This document shows positions 58,888-64,000 of a DNA stretch of 64,000 nt, one piece after another. The notes below the pieces were generated by a model, which made no database searches, had not been told where the DNA came from, and saw nothing but the letters and a program-made list of their open reading frames with translations. Each line of letters opens with the position of its first letter. Positions within the stretch are counted from its first letter, which is position 1. Location: the IMG/VR virus record IMGVR_UViG_3300020220_000040, positions 1 to 64,000 of that record; one strand, given 5' to 3'. This stretch comes from a virus. A program made the position numbers and the translations under genes.

Positions 58888-58900
58888 GTCCTTATAGCCG
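58888..58900 (+). promoter_or_regulatory. TCCTTATA motif, possible late promoter
   Basis: GTCCTTATAGCCG lies 27 bases before TTG 58927 and its GAGGAGGAG site. Weak member of the TCCTAT group. Confidence 0.3.
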
Positions 58901-58926
58901 CCGCTCGGGGAGAGGAGGAGCGTCCT

Positions 58927-59616
58927 TTGTCCGTTCCCAACCCCAAGCGCGTAGCTGAGGCGTACATCTCCCGCACGGCTTCTTCCACCCGGACGAAGAC
59001 GGCGGGTGAGGTCCGTTTCATCAAGGACCGTGCGGGAGACAAGAACGAGTGGGCATGGGGCACTCCGGGCCCTTCGCAACGGGATATCGGCGAGGACTTC
59101 AAGTTCCGCCCGAAGTTCCTGAAGCCACTCTCGCTCACCCTTCGGGCCACTCTGATGGCGATGGGGCACGCCCTGTCCGCCCAGAACACCTTCGCGAAGG
59201 TGAAGTCCGCGGACATCTCCCCGGATGGCAGCCTCGGCGGCAAGGGGTACATCCAGAAGATCCCGGACATGCGGCGGGCCTACATGAACGTGGTCGAGGC
59301 GCTGTCCGCGCTGTCCGACACGCTCTACGACGAACTGAAGGCACCCCACTGGCATCCCGAGGCTACGGATGGTGGTCCTCGTGAGCGCGAGGAGGTCCAG
59401 GAGATCCTTCAGGACGCCGAGGAGATTCAACGGGACCCAGAGGGCTGGGCCGAGGAGGAACAGTCCGAGATGGACGCGGAGCACGAGTCCGCCGAACCCG
59501 AAGGTCCAGTGGCAGCACAGAAGCCCAAGCCTCGGGGGAAGAAAGCCGCCCAGTCCTCGTGGCCCCTCCTCGCCGCCTCCGTTGCCAACCGTCATCTGAA
59601 GGGGAGCACCCCGTGA
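58927..59616 (+). CDS. Virion-region protein with tag-like motifs at both ends (229 aa)
   Basis: TTG 58927 is used because AGGAGGAG lies at the right distance and no ATG fits. It begins MSVPNPKRVAEAYISRTASS and ends LAASVANRHLKGSTP, so both termini carry variants of the shared motif. The middle is mostly helical with an acidic stretch (AEEEQSEMDAEHESAE). The stop overlaps the next GTG (GTGA). Confidence 0.65.
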   Translation: MSVPNPKRVAEAYISRTASSTRTKTAGEVRFIKDRAGDKNEWAWGTPGPSQRDIGEDFKFRPKFLKPLSLTLRATLMAMGHALSAQNTFAKVKSADISPDGSLGGKGYIQKIPDMRRAYMNVVEALSALSDTLYDELKAPHWHPEATDGGPREREEVQEILQDAEEIQRDPEGWAEEEQSEMDAEHESAEPEGPVAAQKPKPRGKKAAQSSWPLLAASVANRHLKGSTP

Positions 59617-62444
59617 GCAAGCGCAAGGCACAAGAACTCGACGTGCTGGGTGAAACCCACCTTCCCGACGACCTATTCACCAACACGGACGGGTTGAACT
59701 GGATGCTCGACACCTACCCAGACCTGGGGAAGGGGATGGGTGTGCTCGACCATGAGGTCTTGAGCGACCCCAAGTCTCCCCCGTCGCTGCCAGACGGGAT
59801 TGTCATCGAGGCCGGTGAGGAACTCGGTGAGGACTCGGTGGTGTTCGGCGGCATGGGCGACCTCGGCGAGATGACCCGTGAAGCGGGCCTGACGGACCTT
59901 TCCTGGTTGGAGTTGGCCGAGCAGGACCCCGAGCGCCTCCCAGACAACCCGGTGGACAATGGCATCCCCGAGTTGGAGCAAGCGTGGGGAGCCCACCGCC
60001 GCACGGACGGCATCTCGCTGCTCCCGAACGTGGACCGTGAACAGGCGGTGTACGAGTCCAGCCTGACCGCCGATGCGGAGGGTGGGGCACTCTCACAGGC
60101 GATCATCGACGAGTCTCTGCGTTCGGCCTCTCGCAAGGTCACCGCCGGAGCCACCTTCGCGGATGTGGCCTCCGAGGTTGCCCAGCGGCTCGGCGAGCAC
60201 GCCCACCTCGCTCGAGAGGGGATGGCGAAGATCAAGGACGACGCGGGCCTCATCGGTCGCGTGTTCATCCGGGCGGCGAACTACCCGGGCTGCGCTTCTG
60301 GGAAGTGGAACGAGCCCGTGCGGAAGCACGCGGCACAGGCCACGTACCTGGTCAAGAAGAAGGCGTGTGGCGGCTGTGTCCATGCACAGAACGGCTCCTG
60401 CGCCATGTTCAAGAAGCAGATCGTGACGACGGTGCCGTGGGAGGAGGCGGTCGAGACGTACCAGCCGGTCCTCGAAGCCTCGGGCCGCAAGGTGGCCTCC
60501 AACACGACCCCCAAGGAGGCCCTCCGCAAGGCGTTCCGTATGGCTCCTGTGGGCCTCCAGGCGGTCGGCGACGTTCGGCCCATCCAGCCTGTCGCGGCGG
60601 ACCAGGTGAGCCTGGAGGACGCCCGCAAGGCCCTCGCTGCCACCTCCACCCAGACCCGCATCCTCGAGACGACCCGCAAGGAAGCTCTCGGCCATGTGGC
60701 CCGGTGGAAGTCCAAGGGGATGCTCACCGCCCAGGACGCGGAGCGTCTGGCTTCGTCCCAGGCCGCTGGTCCCGACATCCTGAAGGCAGCGGCCCGTCTG
60801 ATCTCGGCCGTCAAGGTCGCCGACTACAAGGGCGGCCAGAACGCGGGCAAGATGGGCTACGAGGCCACCCGCGAGGAAGCCTGGCAAGCACTCGCTTCCG
60901 CCGAGGACCGCTCCAAGCAGGCCACCGAACTCATCGAGCGCGAGATGGCTCGGCGTGAGAAGGCCGCCTCTCGGGAAGGGAAGCGGATCGCGGCCATCGA
61001 ACAGAAGGCGGCATCCATCCGGGCGGCCATCGACCGGGGACTGCAGGGCAAGGCCCTGGTCGCCGCCATCCTCCGCACATTCGAAGCCTCGGATCGTGGT
61101 CTGGCTGGCGAAATCCTCGACCCGTACATCAAGTCCAAGAACGCCCTCGCCGAGCGCACCCCTCGTGCGGCAGCGGCCTACTCGGGACTGGCGAACGATG
61201 TCCGCGTCCAGGATGTGACCGCCTCGGATGCGTGGGCCCAGCTTCGCCAGGTACACCAGCCCTCCCCCATCGACCTGGCGGAGCGTCGTCGGCTTCAGGC
61301 TCACCAGAAGCTCGTCCACACGCTGGGACGTTGGGTTCGGGACGGCATCCTCCCTCGTCAGGCGGCGGACCGGTTGGTCCAGTCGTCGGCGGAACCCCGT
61401 GAGGTTCTCCGGGTGGCTGCGGCTCTCGCGGGTCGGGCCAAGACGGCGGCCTACTCCGGGATGCTCAACGACCTTCGTGTCCCCGAGGTGTCCGCCACGG
61501 AGGCTTGGTCGCTGTTGGTGGCGGCCGAGGACAAGAACAAGAAGGCCAGTGAGGTCGTGTCGGCGGAAGTGGCTCGACGCACTCGTGCGGCCTCGCGTGA
61601 GGGCAAGAAGGAAGCCTCGGTTCGGGCCAAGGTGGCGAAGGTCACGCAGGCCATCGACCGTGGGCTTCGCGGCTCGGTCCTCAAGAACTTCATCCGCAAG
61701 CTCCTCGCGTCGGACGAGATTCCGCTCGCCTCGAAGCTCCTCGACCCTGTGCTTGCCCGCACGGGGGCACTGGAAGAGGTGATGACCACCCCGAAGGACT
61801 ACGAGGGGGTTCACTTCGAGCGGGCTGCCAACGAGGGACCCAAGGTCGCTCCGGGACCTGGTTTCCGGGAGGCCGATCGGTTGCTCCGGTGGGCTCGTCA
61901 GCAGATGTCCGAGGGCTTCGCGGGCCGGGACTTGGACAAGCTCCTCGAGGGACGTTTCGCCTCCTCGGTGCGGACGGCGGCATCCTCCGCCATCCGGTCC
62001 CTCCGGGCGAAGCACGAGGGTCTGTCGGGCCAGGTCTACGTGGACGCGGAAGCCTACGCCTCCAAGACAGGCACGGCTGGCTGTGAGAAGGGTGCGCTCC
62101 GGCATCGGGCGAACCAGATCCCCACGGTCATGCAGATGGACCGCTGTGGCTCGTGCATCCACCGTGTCGCCAAGGCGGACGGCACCCCGGTGTGCTCGAC
62201 CTACAACAAGCGGCTCGTCGCCTCGATAGCCGAGGTGGTGGAGAACCCCAAGGCGTACCAGAAGGAAGCCCTTCGGCTCGCCAACGGGACGGACGCCGAG
62301 AACACGGCGGCCATGTTCAACACCTACGACCCCTCCGAGTTCGGACTGGGTGAGGAAGGCGAACTGGACGACCTGGTGCTCGAGGACGCCCCGTCGGACG
62401 AGGAAGTCGCGGACGTGTTCTTCGGCGGGATGGAGTTGGAATGA
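59613..62444 (+). CDS. Large repeat-containing probable virion protein (943 aa)
   Basis: GTG 59613 with GGGGAG upstream. Two Cys modules bracket the protein: YPGCASGKWNEPVRKHAAQA with CGGCVHAQNGSC near 228-266, and TAGCEKGALRHRANQIP with CGSCIHR...VCSTYNK near 826-865. Between them a ~170-residue unit occurs about twice, each copy with AxREGKxxAxxxxKxxxIxxAIDRGL and a terminal ILDP/LLDP. The shape suggests an internal structural or tape-like protein whose ends bind metal. No enzyme motif was seen. Confidence 0.7.
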   Translation: MSKRKAQELDVLGETHLPDDLFTNTDGLNWMLDTYPDLGKGMGVLDHEVLSDPKSPPSLPDGIVIEAGEELGEDSVVFGGMGDLGEMTREAGLTDLSWLELAEQDPERLPDNPVDNGIPELEQAWGAHRRTDGISLLPNVDREQAVYESSLTADAEGGALSQAIIDESLRSASRKVTAGATFADVASEVAQRLGEHAHLAREGMAKIKDDAGLIGRVFIRAANYPGCASGKWNEPVRKHAAQATYLVKKKACGGCVHAQNGSCAMFKKQIVTTVPWEEAVETYQPVLEASGRKVASNTTPKEALRKAFRMAPVGLQAVGDVRPIQPVAADQVSLEDARKALAATSTQTRILETTRKEALGHVARWKSKGMLTAQDAERLASSQAAGPDILKAAARLISAVKVADYKGGQNAGKMGYEATREEAWQALASAEDRSKQATELIEREMARREKAASREGKRIAAIEQKAASIRAAIDRGLQGKALVAAILRTFEASDRGLAGEILDPYIKSKNALAERTPRAAAAYSGLANDVRVQDVTASDAWAQLRQVHQPSPIDLAERRRLQAHQKLVHTLGRWVRDGILPRQAADRLVQSSAEPREVLRVAAALAGRAKTAAYSGMLNDLRVPEVSATEAWSLLVAAEDKNKKASEVVSAEVARRTRAASREGKKEASVRAKVAKVTQAIDRGLRGSVLKNFIRKLLASDEIPLASKLLDPVLARTGALEEVMTTPKDYEGVHFERAANEGPKVAPGPGFREADRLLRWARQQMSEGFAGRDLDKLLEGRFASSVRTAASSAIRSLRAKHEGLSGQVYVDAEAYASKTGTAGCEKGALRHRANQIPTVMQMDRCGSCIHRVAKADGTPVCSTYNKRLVASIAEVVENPKAYQKEALRLANGTDAENTAAMFNTYDPSEFGLGEEGELDDLVLEDAPSDEEVADVFFGGMELE

Positions 62445-63643
62445 CCCCCGCAAGCCGACTGGGCCGTCGTTACCCGGCCGCCCACGCGGAGCACCCCGAG
62501 GTGCGAGCCATCCTGAAGGAGTTCTTCGGGCTCCTTCACGCCCTCTACTGGAGCCACTGGACGGCGCACTGGCAGGTCCAGGGGAACCCCTTCTACGGGG
62601 ACCATCTCCTGTTCGAGCGGCTGTACCAAGGGGTCGTTGAGGAGATCGATACGCTGGCGGAGAAGATGGTGGCTCGGTTCGGTCCCACCGTCGTCGATGC
62701 CGTCGATCACTTCCCTGTGACCCAGGCGTGGGTGGAACGCTGGAGCGTGCAGGAGAGTCCCTACAAGAGGGCTCTCATGGCCGAGTCGGACTTCCAGTCC
62801 GCCGCCAAGCGGGTCTACGACCACATCAAGGAAGCCGGGGCCATGTCCTTGGGGTTGGACGACTACCTCATGGCCATCGCCAACGACCACGAGACGAACA
62901 TGTACCTGCTGCAACAGCGGCTCCGTACAGACGGCGTGTTGAACAAGACTGCCAAGGTCTTGGACACCGTGTTCGTCGTGGTCGACCCGTCGGACCTCTC
63001 GGAGTTCGGCGACATCATCTTCGAGGCGAATGCCGCCCACCTGGCGAACTACATCATCGGCACAGGTGGCAACAAGTGGCGGGCGGAGCACTCCACGCTC
63101 CACGACAACAAGCAGTCCGCCATCCAGGATGCTGTGGACCGCCTGAAGAAGTTCTGGGGTGGGAAGCCTCCCGCCAACGTCCTCCCGAAGAACCTGGACG
63201 TGGGTCGGCTCGCGTCGTTCGAGCGTCGGGCGACTCCGGGGCTGGACCATCTCGACGGAGATGGTGAAGCGGACATGTCGGCGGAGGGGCACTTCTTCGA
63301 CAAGCCGCGTGCTCGAGAGGTGCGGGAGTTCGCTCAGTCCGGGGCCATCACGAACAGCCCCGAGGTGGCGAAGGGTGCGCTCAAGGCCGACGAACTGGCC
63401 GAGTCCCCCCGGAAGGTGAAGAAGCAGGTCGATGCTTCTCCCCCGACGGTCACCGAGATCGTGGATGACACCCCCGGTTCGGGTGAGTTCTCCACCCTGT
63501 CCCGGTACGTGGTGGAGACCGCCCAGACCGACGAGCCCGGAGTCCCACAAGGCCACCACGAAGTGCCGAAAGCTCCGGACGCGGTGAAAACGCGGGTCGC
63601 AAACCGCTGGCTTGCCTCAATAGGGAGCCTATCTGCCTCCTGA
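62441..63643 (+). CDS. Dps/ferritin-like protein with C-terminal RVANRWLA tag
   Basis: 400 residues; ATG 62441 overlaps the previous stop (ATGA). Residues ~20-150 match the Dps fold: LHALYWSHWTAHWQVQGNPF then DHLLFERLYQGVVEEIDTLA. Ligands correspond to the intersubunit ferroxidase site (H43, H55, E59, D70, E74). NDHETNMYLLQQRL continues helix D. The C-terminal ~200 residues are linker-like and end KTRVANRWLASIGSLSAS, the shared tag. Dps proteins bind iron and protect DNA; a virion-packaged version would be novel. Confidence 0.75.
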   Translation: MTPASRLGRRYPAAHAEHPEVRAILKEFFGLLHALYWSHWTAHWQVQGNPFYGDHLLFERLYQGVVEEIDTLAEKMVARFGPTVVDAVDHFPVTQAWVERWSVQESPYKRALMAESDFQSAAKRVYDHIKEAGAMSLGLDDYLMAIANDHETNMYLLQQRLRTDGVLNKTAKVLDTVFVVVDPSDLSEFGDIIFEANAAHLANYIIGTGGNKWRAEHSTLHDNKQSAIQDAVDRLKKFWGGKPPANVLPKNLDVGRLASFERRATPGLDHLDGDGEADMSAEGHFFDKPRAREVREFAQSGAITNSPEVAKGALKADELAESPRKVKKQVDASPPTVTEIVDDTPGSGEFSTLSRYVVETAQTDEPGVPQGHHEVPKAPDAVKTRVANRWLASIGSLSAS

Positions 63644-63658
63644 GTGGGAGGCCGCGAC

Positions 63659-64000
63659 ATGGCTAGGCTCATCACGGCACCGCCGAAGTTCAAGATCCTG
63701 GTAGCGAACATCGAGAATGCGGGGGATCCCAGCCGTGGGAACAACCCCGTGAAGGTTCGTACTGGGTTCCAGAAGCAGCTTCTCTCCGAGGTCCCTCGGA
63801 CGGGGGCACCCTCGTGGTCGCCGGACGACTCGACGCCTGGGGTCCACACCTACCAGGGTCTGCTCAAGAGCACGACGCCGAAGGTCCCCGTTGCTTCGAC
63901 CGGTACGGTCACGGTCGGGAACAACACCTTCACGGCACAGGCCACGCTCTACCTCGGACCCTACACCATCACGTCGAACGTGGACTTCACTCCCGGCGGC
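63659..64000 (+). CDS. Probable virion structural protein, partial at right edge
   Basis: ATG 63659 with GGGAGG six bases upstream; the frame is open to the window end (114 codons). The sequence starts MARLITAPPKFKILVANIEN and continues into beta-rich structure, including TATLYLGPYTITSNVDF-like strands (exact text TLYLGPYTITSNVDFTPGG) that resemble phage tail or baseplate beta domains. The rest of the gene lies beyond the window. Confidence 0.7.
   Translation, partial: MARLITAPPKFKILVANIENAGDPSRGNNPVKVRTGFQKQLLSEVPRTGAPSWSPDDSTPGVHTYQGLLKSTTPKVPVASTGTVTVGNNTFTAQATLYLGPYTITSNVDFTPGG

Noticed and set aside
60093-62453. A 786-codon minus-strand frame opposite the 943-aa protein
   Set aside because: Antisense shadow; the plus-strand gene has coupling, a ribosome-binding site and ordered Cys modules.
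1-64000. tRNA genes
   Set aside because: I looked in the gaps for cloverleaf-like arms and GGTTCRA-type T-loops and saw none that fold convincingly; tRNA-scanning software was not available.

Overview
This window looks like part of a large, GC-rich tailed-phage (jumbo-type) genome. Genes are densely packed and many are joined by ATGA, GTGA or TGATG stop/start overlaps. There is a phage-style replication and recombination block, a virion-protein block at the right end, five free-standing homing endonucleases and one intein. No rRNA, tRNA, CRISPR array, integrase, terminase, portal, major capsid protein or DNA polymerase was recognised. The host cannot be named from this sequence. The class II (B12-dependent) ribonucleotide reductase beside CobS/CobT-like genes suggests that cobalamin matters in the host.

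Layout. (1) 1-3253, minus: small accessory genes, including a double-zinc-ribbon membrane protein and a single-domain (p)ppGpp-hydrolase-like HD protein. (2) 3361-8879, plus: CobT-like vWA protein, CobS-like AAA+ ATPase, a GIY-YIG endonuclease and a probable virion protein. (3) 8876-14998, minus: an operon of vWA protein, 150-aa protein, M23-like protein, PP2C phosphatase, KptA/Tpt1, serine/threonine-type kinase and NrtR-like NUDIX protein. This resembles the TerY-phosphatase-kinase triad known from bacterial tellurite/stress (Ter) systems. (4) 15988-20289, minus: nicotinamidase, NAD synthetase and nicotinate phosphoribosyltransferase, interrupted and flanked by homing endonucleases. (5) 20402-25356: a deoxynucleoside kinase, then virion-like proteins including one with a C39-type papain-like domain. 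(6) 25353-30106: two divergent sigma-70-like proteins, a Cys-rich winged-helix protein and a P-loop kinase. (7) 30107-31031: an odd-composition stretch with few convincing genes. (8) 31079-54483: the replication, recombination and nucleotide core. It holds clamp-loader delta', delta and DnaX, class II RNR, RecD2, an SSB-like protein, a RuvC-like resolvase, RecA/UvsX, a Rad50/SbcC ATPase split into two genes, an intein-containing SbcD/Mre11, a Cas4-like nuclease, a sliding clamp, a Toprim primase and a NusG-like factor. (9) 54480-64000: a tandem-HTH (sigma region 4-like) protein, then virion proteins: beta-helix fibre, small tagged proteins, a 943-aa repeat protein and a Dps-like ferritin-fold protein.

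How the parts work together. The NAD genes would carry nicotinamide to nicotinate, NaMN and (with a host or unseen NadD) NAD. KptA consumes NAD, and the NrtR-like protein probably senses or hydrolyses ADP-ribose. A kinase/phosphatase/vWA phospho-switch sits in the same block. Together these read as a NAD-maintenance and stress-signalling island, perhaps directed against host defences that deplete NAD.

Most unusual structure. Homing endonucleases sit exactly at gene edges whose neighbouring codons look recoded. The clearest case is the kinase: a 24-codon remnant of its original 5' end survives on the far side of the HNH gene, and the working kinase starts with a protein-conserved but synonymously rewritten copy. 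Also notable are a promoter-like element (TTCAGR, 13-14 bp, GCGTAN) found seven times, and an RVAxR(F/Y/W)LA-like motif shared by several unrelated virion-type proteins that may be a packaging tag.
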